Made by a program: the position numbers and the translations under genes
The notes under the pieces: generated by a model
What the model was told of the DNA's origin: nothing
The model's input: only the letters and a program-made list of their open reading frames with translations
Database searches by the model: none
Source of the DNA: Nocardia rhamnosiphila NBRC 108938
Lineage (GTDB): Bacteria; Actinomycetota; Actinomycetes; Mycobacteriales; Mycobacteriaceae
Length of the DNA stretch: 64,000 nt
Direction of reading: 5' to 3'
NCBI RefSeq assembly: GCF_000720425.1
Contig: NZ_JOAJ01000001.1
Location: 248,001 to 312,000, forward strand
In this document: positions 45,455 through 54,433 of the stretch, one piece after another
How positions within the stretch are numbered: the stretch's first letter is position 1
Layout of the letters: every line of letters starts with the position of its first letter

Positions 45455-46624
45455 ATGAGCGAACTGTCGAAGAAGAACGCACCCACTGTCACCGAATCCC
45501 TCGGTGGTGCAGCCACACTCGGTGCGGAGCGCAAGCCAGCGAGCAATGCCGTCCGGATCTGGGCGGTGATCGGCGGCCTGGTTCTCGCTCTCCAGATCTA
45601 CGTCTGGATCAGATGGGTCACCGGGCCCTATTTCGAACGGGTGCCCCAGGGGCCCAACGATCCGCCGATGCTGATGAAGACGATCCTGAGCATCTGGACC
45701 GCCGGTGTCCTGATCGGATTCCCCTTCGCCATCTATTGGTGGATCATCAGGCCGTGGTGGCGGGAGCGCCGGATCACCCTGGACGGCATACTCCTGGTGT
45801 CCATGGGCCTGATGTTCTTCCAGGACCCGTTCCTGAACTACATCAACACCTGGTGCACCTACAACACGTGGATGTTCAACAGGGGTTCCTGGGCTCCCCA
45901 TATTCCGGGCTGGGTATCCCAGGAAGAACCCGGCGCACAAGTCGCCGAACCGTTGCTGATGAACATCCCGGGCTACGCATGGGGTGTACTGCTCATCACG
46001 ATCGGCGTGTGCTGGTTCATGCGCAAGGTCAAATCGCGCTGGCCCGGGATCAGCAACCTGCGGTTGATCGGTATCACCTTCGCGTTCACATTCGTCCTGG
46101 ACTTCGTGATGGAAGCCTGCATGCTGCTGCCGCTCGGGCTCTACACCTACCCGGGCGCGATCCAGTCCGTATCGTTCAACGCCGGTCACTACTACCAGTG
46201 GCCGATCTACGAGGGCGTGATGTGGGGCGCGGTCCAGGCGGGCCTGGCCTGCTTGCGTTTCTTCACCGACGACCGCGGCCGCACCGTGGTGGAACGGGGT
46301 ATCGATCAGATACGCGGGGGCGTGGTCCGGCAGCAGCTCGCCCGCTTCCTGGCCGTATTCGCGGCCGTGAGCGCGATCTTCTTCGTTTTCTACAACGTTC
46401 CCGCGCAGTGGTTCGGGCAGCAGGCCGACCCCTGGCCCGCCGATATCCAGGAGCGTTCGTATTTCACCGGTGGCATCTGTGGTGACGGCACGGATAAGCC
46501 CTGCCCGCACCCCGATCTGCCGATGCCGCGCCACGATTCCGGCTACATCGACAAGAACGGTGATCTCGTCTTGCCGGACGGTGTCGAGGTACCGAAGATC
46601 GTGCCGTTCCAGCCGGAGGACTGA
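45455..46624 (+). CDS. AveC-family spirocyclase-like membrane protein
   Basis: 389 aa with about seven hydrophobic segments, such as IWAVIGGLVLALQIYVWIRW and LRLIGITFAFTFVLDFVMEA. The segments FFQDPFLNYINTWCTYN and NAGHYYQWPIYEG are conserved in the AveC group, first known from avermectin biosynthesis, where AveC forms the spiroketal. Nocardia and Mycobacterium carry many relatives of unknown substrate. The start at 45455 has AAGGAG upstream. It is the first gene of an operon with the MoxR ATPase (1 bp gap) and VWA gene, controlled by the TetR operator. Confidence 0.88.
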   Translation: MSELSKKNAPTVTESLGGAATLGAERKPASNAVRIWAVIGGLVLALQIYVWIRWVTGPYFERVPQGPNDPPMLMKTILSIWTAGVLIGFPFAIYWWIIRPWWRERRITLDGILLVSMGLMFFQDPFLNYINTWCTYNTWMFNRGSWAPHIPGWVSQEEPGAQVAEPLLMNIPGYAWGVLLITIGVCWFMRKVKSRWPGISNLRLIGITFAFTFVLDFVMEACMLLPLGLYTYPGAIQSVSFNAGHYYQWPIYEGVMWGAVQAGLACLRFFTDDRGRTVVERGIDQIRGGVVRQQLARFLAVFAAVSAIFFVFYNVPAQWFGQQADPWPADIQERSYFTGGICGDGTDKPCPHPDLPMPRHDSGYIDKNGDLVLPDGVEVPKIVPFQPED

Positions 46625-46625
46625 T

Positions 46626-47444
46626 ATGCCGACCACAGCAACCGCTCCGCCCCGCACCACGACGAACGCACCCTTCTATCGCCCGGCGGGTGACGAGGCG
46701 GAAGTGTTCCACGCGGCCTCCCGGCGTGGGCTGCCGATTCTGTTGAAGGGCCCCACGGGGTGCGGGAAGACCCGTTTCGTCGAGGCCATGGCGCATGAAC
46801 TGGGCCGGCCCCTGATCACCGTTGCCGGCCACGAGGATATGACCTCGGCGGATCTGGTGGGCCGATTCCTGCTCAAAGGCGGGGAAACGGTTTGGGTAGA
46901 CGGTCCGCTGACCAGAGCGGTGCGTGCGGGCGGCATCTGCTACCTGGACGAGATCGTGGAGGCCCGCCAGGACACCACGGTCGTAATTCATCCACTCGCC
47001 GACCACCGCCGGGAGCTTCCCATCGACCGCCTGGGCACGTCGGTGCGTGCCGCTCCGGGGTTTCAGCTGGTGATCTCCTACAACCCGGGATATCAGAGCG
47101 TTCTGAAGAACATCAAAGAGTCCACTCGTCAGCGTTTTGTCGCGATCGAGCTCGGGTTCCCGCCCGCCGAGATAGAACGCGAGGTCGTTGCGCGTGAATC
47201 CGGTGTCGACGCCGAAACCGCGCATGCGCTGGTCCTATTGGGTAACGCCATCCGTGGCCTGGAAGGTTCACCGCTGCGCGAGGCGTCCTCGACGCGGATG
47301 CTGGTGCTCGCGGGGAGTTTGGTGGCCGAGGGGCTGGGCCTGCGTACCGCGGTCCGGGCCGCTGTCGTGCAGGCGCTGTCCGACGATCCGGATATCGTCC
47401 GTGCCCTGGGCGAACTCGCGGATGCGGTACTGCCGCCGTCATGA
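46626..47444 (+). CDS. MoxR/CbbQ-type AAA+ ATPase
   Basis: 272 aa. Walker A GPTGCGKT and Walker B ICYLDEIVEA are present, with sensor residues around VISYNPGYQSVLKN and the arginine finger in STRQRFVAIE. The layout equals CbbQ/NorQ/GpvN proteins, which remodel a metalloenzyme together with a VWA partner. It is encoded directly after the spirocyclase and overlaps the VWA gene by 4 bp. The inferred role is chaperone or activase for a P450 or the spirocyclase of the locus. Confidence 0.92.
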   Translation: MPTTATAPPRTTTNAPFYRPAGDEAEVFHAASRRGLPILLKGPTGCGKTRFVEAMAHELGRPLITVAGHEDMTSADLVGRFLLKGGETVWVDGPLTRAVRAGGICYLDEIVEARQDTTVVIHPLADHRRELPIDRLGTSVRAAPGFQLVISYNPGYQSVLKNIKESTRQRFVAIELGFPPAEIEREVVARESGVDAETAHALVLLGNAIRGLEGSPLREASSTRMLVLAGSLVAEGLGLRTAVRAAVVQALSDDPDIVRALGELADAVLPPS

Positions 47445-49135
47445 CCGCCGCGAAACCGGAAAGCCCGGAACAGCTCGGTCTACTGGCCACCTTCCTGGCC
47501 GGCCGGGCCGTCGGTGTCGCGACTGCACCGGCCGGCCGGCCCGCATATACCAACGGCAAGGTAGTTTTCGTCTCCGCGGGCGCGCCCCTGGCACAGCAGC
47601 GTAGGGAAGTAGTGGTGCAGAGCGCTCTGCTCGGTGCGGGAAGTCTGGACAAGCATATGGTCAAGGCCCTTCGGGGGCGCTCGGCCGTCGCACGCAGCTA
47701 CCTGGCCCTGGAAGGCCGGCGGGTACTCGCCGAACTGCCCGGCCGAGTTCCCCTGGTCGCCACGTTCGACGCGGTAGGTGAAGCCGGCACCGGCAACCCG
47801 GCCGAGTCACTCGCCGCCGCCCGCGGCAGAACCAGGATCGCGGACCCGCCCCGATGGTTCGGGACGATCGAACCCGCCCGGCTGCTGAGCGCCGATGCCG
47901 GACCGGGTACTCGGGCCACGGACAACGACCTACGCCTGGAATTGGATCTCGCCGACCCGCTCGAGACCGATGACGACGCCGACGTCCACGAGGGATCCGG
48001 TGGCAGCCGCATCCTGAAACTCTTCGAAAATCCCGTGTTCAACTCGCAGTTCCTTGCCGACCAGCTCCGCAAGTTGCTCGGTAGTTCACCCGGATCCGGG
48101 GACAGCGACGCCGGTGCCGAGATGCGAGCGCGCGCCGTACGCCGCGCCCGGATGCGCAGTGGTGATGCCCGCCCGGTACCGACCACGATCAATTTCGTCG
48201 ACGACCGGAAACCCGGCGCTGCCATCGGGATAGGTGGCGCGCTGCACCCGGAATGGGACGTCCATTCGGGTCGGTACCGACCCGAATGGTGCCGGGTGAT
48301 CGACTTCCCGCCGACCGTCGACGCCGACCTCTCCGCTGCCACGGTCGCGCCCGACGGCATGCTCCGCAAGCGCCTCGCCCGAGTCGGTCTGGGCCCCAGA
48401 ACTCTACGCGGCCGTCCCGACGGAGACGAACTGGACACCGACGCGCTGATCGATCTCATGGCCGACGTACGCTCGGGTTACTCACCAACCGAGAACGTGT
48501 ACACCGACACCCGCAAGGTCGCCCGGAACCTGGGCGTCCTCATCCTGCTCGACACCTCTGGGTCCGCCACCGAAACCGACCTCGAGGGCACGGCGGTCCA
48601 CGAGCACCACCGACGGGGCGCCGCCACCCTGGCTGCCACCCTCGAAGAACTGGGCGACCGCGTCGCTGTCTACGCATTCCGCTCCGACAGCCGCCACGCC
48701 GTACACCTCCCCGTGATCAAGACGTTCGAGCAGCGGTTCGGTGCCGTCGAACGGGCCCGGCTCCACCAGCTCCGGCCCGCGGGCTACACCAGACTCGGCG
48801 CCGGAATCCGGGGCGCGGCACGGATTCTGGATGCCGAAGCGGGAACACCCTATCGACTGCTCCTCGTCCTCTCCGATGGCCATCCCTACGACCACGGCTA
48901 CGAAGGCTGCTACGCCGAAGCCGATACCGCGAAAGCGATCGAAGAACTCCGCGCCGACGGTATCGCCTGCCTCTGCCTGTCGATCGGTTCGGCCACAGCA
49001 CCCGACGCACTCGAACGCGTCTTCGGCCCCGCCGGCCACGCCCATGCCGCAACGCTGGCGGAGTTGAGCCCACACATGGACGAACTGTTCGTGGCTTCGC
49101 TTCGAGAACTCGCGGCACCGAGAGCTCGACGGTAG
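47441..49135 (+). CDS. VWA-domain protein (CbbO/NorD-like partner)
   Basis: 564 aa. The C-terminal third is a von Willebrand A domain with the metal-binding MIDAS motif LLDTSGSATETD, followed by threonine and aspartate loop positions (RPAGYTRLGAGIRGAA and LLVLSDGHPYDHGY). The N-terminal part is helical and charged, as in CbbO and NorD proteins. Such proteins bridge a MoxR ATPase to its client enzyme. The ATGA overlap with the ATPase gene implies a complex of both products. The C-terminal stop ends the operon. Confidence 0.9.
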   Translation: MTAAKPESPEQLGLLATFLAGRAVGVATAPAGRPAYTNGKVVFVSAGAPLAQQRREVVVQSALLGAGSLDKHMVKALRGRSAVARSYLALEGRRVLAELPGRVPLVATFDAVGEAGTGNPAESLAAARGRTRIADPPRWFGTIEPARLLSADAGPGTRATDNDLRLELDLADPLETDDDADVHEGSGGSRILKLFENPVFNSQFLADQLRKLLGSSPGSGDSDAGAEMRARAVRRARMRSGDARPVPTTINFVDDRKPGAAIGIGGALHPEWDVHSGRYRPEWCRVIDFPPTVDADLSAATVAPDGMLRKRLARVGLGPRTLRGRPDGDELDTDALIDLMADVRSGYSPTENVYTDTRKVARNLGVLILLDTSGSATETDLEGTAVHEHHRRGAATLAATLEELGDRVAVYAFRSDSRHAVHLPVIKTFEQRFGAVERARLHQLRPAGYTRLGAGIRGAARILDAEAGTPYRLLLVLSDGHPYDHGYEGCYAEADTAKAIEELRADGIACLCLSIGSATAPDALERVFGPAGHAHAATLAELSPHMDELFVASLRELAAPRARR

Positions 49136-49378
49136 GACGGGCCCCAGGCTTTCAGTGTTGGTATAGAACGAGTGGTCGTTGCGCGGCGCTCGACGGCAGC
49201 CGATGTCTCGCGGCCAGCACGGCGTCGCCCACGTCCTCTTCAGAGAGCATCACCGTGCCGGCAAATTGCAGCTTCCGCACATCGGGTAGCTCTTGTCGGC
49301 CGGCACTCGTTGGGCCGAAGGGAGACCCGTCGTCGACGGGGGTTGTCCGTGGGCCTCGGCCCTATTCCGGCCGACCCT

Positions 49379-50237
49379 CTATCCCCCGGTGGTCGCGGGA
49401 TTCTTCGGTCGCGCGGCGGGGGCGAATCGCTGGTTGGACGGTGTCCGGTGCTGCTCGGCGCGGCTGCGTAGGATTTCGGCGGTTTGGTCGTCGGCCGGGA
49501 GAAAGGCCTCGAGGCTGAGTTCGGAGAGGGTGATGTCGACGGCGGTGGCGAAGCTGGTGATCGTGGTGATCAGTCGGAGTTCGCCATCGGGGCTGCTCAG
49601 GCGTAGGGGGACGGCGAAGCCGAGGTGGTCGGGACCCAGGTCTGCCTCGGGGAGGTAGCTCTCGAGTTCGGCAATGAACTCGTCGAGGCGGGTGTCGGGG
49701 CTGCGCAGCGCCTTACCGCGCAGGCTTTCGGTGACGTGGCGGCCCCATTCGGGCAAGTTCTGCACGCGCCGGGCCAGCCCATCGGGATGCAGGGCCAAGC
49801 GGAGCACATTGATCGGGGGGGGTGATCAGCTCTGCCGCGCTCCCTTCGGTGAGGAGGTCGATCGCGGCATTGGCGGCGACCAGTCGGCCGTAGGGCCGGG
49901 TGACGACCGCGGGGTAGGGCAGATGACCGTCGAGAATGCGCTCCAGCGCTGTGCGGACCGGACCCAATTCCATCGTATCCAGGTCGGATTCGGGGAAGAT
50001 CGGGGCATAGCCCGCAGCGAGCAACAGCGCGTTTCGCTCGCGTAGCGACAGTTCGAGCGATTCGGCCAGCCGCACCACCATGGTGCGACCCGGTCGGGAG
50101 CGTCCCTGCTCCAGGAAGCTCAGATAGCGCTGACTGGTGGCGGCGCGAATGGCCAGCTCGAGCTGGCTCACGTGCCGTTGGGTTCGCCAGTGCCGCAACT
50201 GCCGCGCGAACGGACTTGGCTCTACCACCGCGGTCAT
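49379..50237 (-). pseudogene. MmyB-like XRE regulator, frameshifted at a G8 run
   Basis: The N-terminal XRE helix-turn-helix (VSQLELAIRAATSQRYLSFLEQG) and the start of the MmyB ligand-binding domain lie in one frame from ATG 50237. The rest (NVLRLALHPDGLARRV to the end) lies in another. The switch occurs at eight consecutive G at 49815-49822 on the plus strand; seven would restore ITPPINVL. The gene is either truncated, phase-variable by slippage, or a sequencing artefact. It is divergent from a SnoaL-like gene with a palindromic operator between, the normal arrangement of this regulator type. Confidence 0.85.
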
Positions 50238-50271
50238 GACTCCAGTGATATCCGACCCGACGCATCCGCGC

Positions 50272-50289
50272 CATTCCCCGCGGGGAATG
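50272..50289. promoter_or_regulatory. Palindromic operator of the MmyB-like/SnoaL pair
   Basis: CATTCCCCGCGGGGAATG is a perfect 18-bp palindrome between the two divergent genes. A half site TCATTCCCTGG follows near 50318. It is the likely binding site of the XRE regulator. Confidence 0.75.
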
Positions 50290-50370
50290 ACCGAACCGCA
50301 TCGGCACGGCAGCGGGGTCATTCCCTGGAGGGAGTCGCGCCGCGGCGTTGTGCTCGCAAAACTCTGAGCC

Positions 50371-50814
50371 ATGAGCAAGCGATTCGATGACAACGACCTG
50401 ACCGCCTTCGCCGAGCGCTACATGGCCCAGTGGAACGAGGCAGACCCGGAGCTGCGCCGCAAGCTGATCCACGAGATCTGGGCGCCGTCCGGTGCGCAGA
50501 CCCTGGTCGATCCGCCGGTGGAGATCCGGCAGGCGGCCGCGCAACTGAGCTTCGCCGTGCCCGCACTGGAAGTGCGCGGCCACGACGCGATGCAGGCGCG
50601 GGTGACCCGCGACTACGAGATGTTCGTCGCACCCGGCGAGTACGTCTTCGAGGTGGGCGAGGCCGCCGAACTGCCCGCCGGCCTGATCGGCCTGCCGTGG
50701 TCGATGGTCGCGCGCGCCGATGGCGCTGTCGCCGGCGGCGGCTACGAGGTCATCGGCCTCGACGCCGACGGCCGCATCAGCTTCGACCACCAGTTCATCG
50801 AGGGTGTGCGGTGA
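50371..50814 (+). CDS. SnoaL-like (NTF2-fold) protein
   Basis: 147 aa with the pattern of small NTF2-like folds: ALF/AERYMAQWNEADPELRRKLI at the start, then EVRGHDAMQARVTRDYEMF and a final ISFDHQFIEG. These proteins act as small-molecule binding enzymes or isomerases, with no obvious catalytic residue visible. It is divergent from the MmyB-like regulator and probably its target. The following cupin remnant starts within its stop (GTGA), so both were once co-translated. Confidence 0.82.
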   Translation: MSKRFDDNDLTAFAERYMAQWNEADPELRRKLIHEIWAPSGAQTLVDPPVEIRQAAAQLSFAVPALEVRGHDAMQARVTRDYEMFVAPGEYVFEVGEAAELPAGLIGLPWSMVARADGAVAGGGYEVIGLDADGRISFDHQFIEGVR

Positions 50815-51230
50815 GTGTGTCGAGCATGCGAAAGTCGACGAAAGCGTTGCGGTACACACGGATCGTGCACACCGCCGACGGCGGCTCGCGATTCGTCGAC
50901 GCGGAACTCGATCTGGCCGATATCACACTGTGGCTGTAGGCGTCCCGGCGATGGCGGTCACGGGAATGTCGCCGTCGGCGGCCGTGACGTACTTGCGTAG
51001 TGCACAATTCGACAGCGAACCGCGTCCGGCCCGGCCGAACAGTGGATTGTGATGTTGCGCGGCGTGCTCGAGGTGACGACGAATGATGGTCGCAAGCGAC
51101 GCTTCGTCTCCGGCGACCTGGTCCACGTGCCCGACACCGACGGGCTCGGGCACGTCACCGTCGGTGTCGGGGACGGGCCCTTCGAGGGCTGTTCGTACCG
51201 ACCACGAATTCTTCTCGTCGGCGACGACAG
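50811..51230 (+). pseudogene. Small cupin-like protein with two frameshifts
   Basis: The start GTG 50811 overlaps the previous stop. Frame one gives YTRIVHTADGGSRFVDAELD, a second frame gives VGVPAMAVTGMSPSAAVTYL, and a third continues VMLRGVLEVTTNDGRKRRFV then GDLVHVPDTDGLGHVTV, the usual cupin G-rich strand order. Two indels (near 50935 and 51035) separate them. The pieces join into one small cupin-fold protein, so this was a gene co-translated with the SnoaL-like protein and is now broken. Confidence 0.75.
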
Positions 51231-51311
51231 GGGCCGGTGTCTGCTGGATGTGCCTGGTGCATGGCGGAGGTCCGGGCCGCGACGCCGACGGCTGTGAGGG
51301 GGAGTTCGGTC

Positions 51312-51749
51312 CTACGGCACGTAGAGCGTAGCGAATCCTGGGGTGTGGATGCCGCCTGCATTGAGGATGAGTGCAACCTGCCCGACGCCGGTGTGCAGTG
51401 TTGCCTCAGGAGGGAATCCGTGGAGCCCATCGGACGTTTGCGCGGCCCCGGTCGCGCCTGTGGAGAGGTTGATCCATTGTACCGACGCATTGACCGAACA
51501 GCCCCAACCTCGGCCGGATTCAGAGGAATCAGAGCCTCGTCCTCCTGCAACAACGACGACGCCGGACTGTTCGCCGACAATAGCAACGCAGTTGGCTGCA
51601 AAGGTATCGAAGCTCCCGGCCGGATTACCGAACGGGGCAGAGTTGATCTGGAACGGAACCGTGGTGGCTGCGGCGGCTACCCCAGCTGCCGATAACCCTG
51701 GCAGGGCGAACACCACTGCACATATGACAAGCCTACGAACGAATTTCAT
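51312..51749 (-). CDS. Secreted protein, Nocardia/Mycobacterium-type small family
   Basis: 145 aa from ATG 51749. The N-terminus is a clear signal peptide (RRLVICAVVFALPGLSAAG, cleavage near AAAATT). The mature part has two cysteines that could form a disulfide and the pattern VQWINLSTGATG, then HTGVGQVAL and IHTPGFATL. The same layout occurs in the protein at 60916-61353. Function unknown; export to the cell envelope is the only firm inference. Confidence 0.82.
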   Translation of the reverse strand: MKFVRRLVICAVVFALPGLSAAGVAAAATTVPFQINSAPFGNPAGSFDTFAANCVAIVGEQSGVVVVAGGRGSDSSESGRGWGCSVNASVQWINLSTGATGAAQTSDGLHGFPPEATLHTGVGQVALILNAGGIHTPGFATLYVP

Positions 51750-51876
51750 GACCGGACTGTATCGGGGTTTCGGACTGGTGCGGTCGCGCATTGAATTATC
51801 GCAGGTTCTCGACCGCGGTGATCTGTCGGGGAGGGGGCACGCTCGAGGCATGGGTGCCGTCGTGGAAGTCGCTAAC

Positions 51877-52070
51877 CTACTCGAGCACAACCGGTTTCAG
51901 TCTCTCATGGGTCATCTGGAGCAGGCTGGCGAACATCAAGGCGTACCGAATGTTCTCTGGCCGCAGATTTGCTTCGACTGCCCGCTTGTATCCCTCCGGA
52001 TCGTCCGCATGTCCCACTGCATCAGTGTGGCGAAGCCGGCGATCATCGGCATCGGATTGTCGGTGGCGGT
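51877..52070 (-). pseudogene. Degraded unknown protein fragment
   Basis: A protein-like stretch ending at TAG 51877 reads GHADDPEGYKRAVEANL and ENIRYALMFASLLQMTHE. A preceding frame reads MIAGFATLMQWD. Together they look like one short protein with a frameshift near 52020. No family was recognised. Confidence 0.35.
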
Positions 52071-52203
52071 TTTGGTAACCGAAACCCCTTTGGCCGGCTA
52101 CGCGTTCGTGATCGGCGCGCCTTCACCATATCCTTCCGGGTCTGGCTCTTTGGACGCGGTGTAGAGCTCACGCGCCGACGCAGCCGAATGACCCGCGACC
52201 CCC

Positions 52204-52520
52204 ATGGAGACCAGATACGTCGCATCGGTGACGGGCGGGCCGACGGCGAAGGCGTTCAACATCGACTTCGCTTCTCTCTTCGGGCAAGTTGCCGAGGCCC
52301 GGGTTCGGCCGGGTAACCTGTGGTCCGGTGACGACGAAGCCCGAAGCGTTGTAGACCGGCTCGGTCTCGACGCCGGATTCGACGCGATTCATCTGGGCGA
52401 TCTGGGCATGGCCGCCGCTGAGGAAGGCCTGGCCGGAACGATGTTCGCGATCGTGCAGTCCGGGCTCGGCCAGTTCGTCTACCGGATGGCATCACCCCGA
52501 GAACTCTGGTATCACGCCTC
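52204..52520 (+). pseudogene. F420-reductase-like NAD(P)-binding protein, C-terminal fragment
   Basis: TAKAFNIDFASLFGQV, LWSGDDEARSVVDRLGLDAG, FDAIHLGDLGMAAAEE and GLGQFVYRMASP follow the C-terminal half of NADP-dependent F420-reductase-like proteins in order. The Rossmann half with GxGxxG is absent upstream. The frame then runs on into the reverse strand of the next gene without a proper end. It is a 5'-deleted remnant. Confidence 0.7.
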
Positions 52521-52868
52521 GATGGCGAGGCGTCGAATCCTGTCACCGTCGAGCTCGAACCGGTGGTGCACCGTGGCGGTGCCGCCGGGGAAATTGCCGT
52601 CCAGGCGGATGAGTACGGTCGGGTGCCGGCTGTCGGTGCTGCGCTGCCCGATCCGTGTAGCGGTGTAGCTCCACTCGGTGGAAGAATTCCGGAGCCATGC
52701 GGTGATCGCGGCAATGCCCTCGTAGGTGTTGCCGTCGTCGAGCACGGTGGCGTCGGGAGTGAAAAGTGCGGCAGCGTCGGCTGCGCGATGCTCGTCGTGG
52801 GCGTCGAGGTAGGTGACGACCACCTTCGCCAGTAGGCCGCCGTTGTAGGCGTCGAATTTCTCGCTCAT
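52512..52868 (-). CDS. SnoaL-like protein (SgcJ/EcaC-type)
   Basis: 118 aa starting at ATG 52868 behind AGGAGA. VVTYLDAHDEHRAADAAALF, TPDATVLDDGNTYEGIAAI and a final FELDGDRIRRLAIEA follow the NTF2-like SgcJ/EcaC oxidoreductase-associated pattern. It lies 41 bp downstream of an SDR gene on the same strand, so the two probably form an operon repressed by the divergent HxlR regulator. Confidence 0.85.
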   Translation of the reverse strand: MSEKFDAYNGGLLAKVVVTYLDAHDEHRAADAAALFTPDATVLDDGNTYEGIAAITAWLRNSSTEWSYTATRIGQRSTDSRHPTVLIRLDGNFPGGTATVHHRFELDGDRIRRLAIEA

Positions 52869-52909
52869 CGTTTCTCCTGTCGTGACGGGGTGTCGTTCAT
52901 GTGGTCGGG

Positions 52910-53719
52910 TCAGATCGTGCGAATAGTGCCGCCGTCGACAACGATGTCGGCGCCGAGAATTCCGGATCCCTGATCGGAGACGAGAAAGGCGACCGTATCG
53001 GCGATCTCGTTCGGGGTGGCGAATCGGCCGAGCGGAACGCCTCCGAGCCCGTCGAGCAGGGAATCCTGCGCGGCCTCGATATCCCCGTCGAATCGGTCGG
53101 CGAGACGCCGGACGAGCGCGTCTGCGGCCTCGGTCTGGATACCGCCCGGCGAGACGGTGTTCACGCGGATCCCGTGCGGTGCGAGCTGGTTCGCCAACCC
53201 CTTGCTGTACGCGCGCAGTGCGGCTTTCGCGGCGGCATAGGCGAGCGTGCTGTCCCACAGGGGCATGCGCGCCTGGATCGACGAGATATGCACGGTCGCG
53301 CCCCGGCCGGCCTCGATCATCGCGGGCACGAGCGCGCGGTCCAGGCGCACGGCGGCCAGCAGGTTGAGATTCAGCTCGCGTGCCCATTCCGCGTCGTCGA
53401 GTGCAGCGAACCCGCCCGCCGGCGCGCCGGAGCCGCCGGCGACGTGCACGAGGATGTCCGGGGTTCGGTCGGCGAGCATTGCTTCAGCGATTTCGCCGGC
53501 CGCGCGGGCATCGGTCAGGTCGGCTGTGACGAGGTTCAGGTCCGGGTCTGCCGGTTCGCCGGGGTGGCGGGCAATCACTGTGACGTCGGCGCCCGCCGCG
53601 CGGAGTCGCTCCGCGATCGCGGCCCCGGCGCCGCGGGTGCCGCCGGTGACTACGGCTCGTTTTCTGGTCGTCGTGTCCGACCCGGATTCGGTAGTGGATT
53701 CTATTTTGAAAGTAACCAT
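52910..53719 (-). CDS. Short-chain dehydrogenase/reductase
   Basis: 269 aa classical SDR. VVTGGTRGAGAAIAERL is the cofactor loop, ILVHVAGGSGAP stands at the NNAG position, and the catalytic Y and K are in YAAAKAALRAY; the C-terminal GSGILGADIVVDGGT is typical. It oxidises or reduces a hydroxyl/keto group with NAD(P)(H). ATG 53719 lies 5 bp from the TGCTA-GAT-TAGCA palindrome shared with the divergent HxlR gene. Confidence 0.92.
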   Translation of the reverse strand: MVTFKIESTTESGSDTTTRKRAVVTGGTRGAGAAIAERLRAAGADVTVIARHPGEPADPDLNLVTADLTDARAAGEIAEAMLADRTPDILVHVAGGSGAPAGGFAALDDAEWARELNLNLLAAVRLDRALVPAMIEAGRGATVHISSIQARMPLWDSTLAYAAAKAALRAYSKGLANQLAPHGIRVNTVSPGGIQTEAADALVRRLADRFDGDIEAAQDSLLDGLGGVPLGRFATPNEIADTVAFLVSDQGSGILGADIVVDGGTIRTI

Positions 53720-53723
53720 GGAT

Positions 53724-53736
53724 GCTAGATTAGCAG
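53724..53736. promoter_or_regulatory. Operator between SDR and HxlR genes
   Basis: TGCTA-GAT-TAGCA is a perfect 5-3-5 palindrome in the 61-bp divergent gap. It overlaps the expected promoter of the SDR gene, which suits repression by the HxlR protein. Confidence 0.65.
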
Positions 53737-53780
53737 TGACCGGTGACGACTGTGCGCTCCGGACTTGTGAGGAGGTGCCG

Positions 53781-54326
53781 ATGCCCGCACGTATCCGGGT
53801 CGAGGACCGGGAATGCCCTCTGTCGACGGCAGTGTCCTACGTCGGCGAGTGGTGGACGATCTTGATCCTGCACGACTGCTTCGACGGCTACACCCGATTC
53901 GACCAGTACCTGGAGAACATCGGCCTGTCTTCCAGCATGCTCACAACGCGTCTGAAAACTCTCGTCGACCGGGGCATACTCACCAAGCGTGCATATCAGG
54001 AGCGCCCGGTGCGCTACGAATACGTGCTGACCGATTTCGGCCGGTCGCTGCGCCCGGTCCTGGTCGCGCTGGCGGCCTGGCGCAATGCGCAACTCGCTCC
54101 CGAGGAGCGGGCGATGATTCTTGTGGATTCCGAGACAGGACGCGAGGTCGAACCGGTGGTCATCGATCCGGTGTCGGGTGCTTCGGTAGCGGATCCGCGG
54201 TTCCTCTTCGTGGCAGGCCCCGCAGCCGGACCGGAAATGAGCGAAAGATACCGCGGCAGAACCGCAGAGCCGGCGGCTGTCGGTGTCTCGGGAGACCGGC
54301 CTCAAACGCGCCGGGACATCGGCTGA
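53781..54326 (+). CDS. HxlR-family transcriptional regulator
   Basis: 181 aa from ATG 53781, with GAGGAGG 5 bp upstream. The winged helix-turn-helix shows CPLSTAVSYVGEWWTILILHD, then LGLSSSMLTTRLKTLVDRGIL-like order (here IGLSSSML) and RYEYVLTDFGRSLRPVL. HxlR regulators often sense quinones or electrophiles and control a neighbouring oxidoreductase. This one is divergent from the SDR/SnoaL pair. The C-terminal 50 residues are an extra tail. Confidence 0.9.
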   Translation: MPARIRVEDRECPLSTAVSYVGEWWTILILHDCFDGYTRFDQYLENIGLSSSMLTTRLKTLVDRGILTKRAYQERPVRYEYVLTDFGRSLRPVLVALAAWRNAQLAPEERAMILVDSETGREVEPVVIDPVSGASVADPRFLFVAGPAAGPEMSERYRGRTAEPAAVGVSGDRPQTRRDIG

Positions 54327-54433
54327 GCGGCTTCTCGGACAAGGGGGACTATGCCTCGGCATGATCATCCACGCGGTGATGCAGTGGCCGATCGAGTCCA
54401 CGATCATTTGTTGAACGGTCTTTCCTGGCCGAG

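Noticed and set aside
44317..46485. A 722-codon plus-strand frame across tetR and the spirocyclase
   Set aside because: It overlaps well-supported genes on both strands and has no domain.
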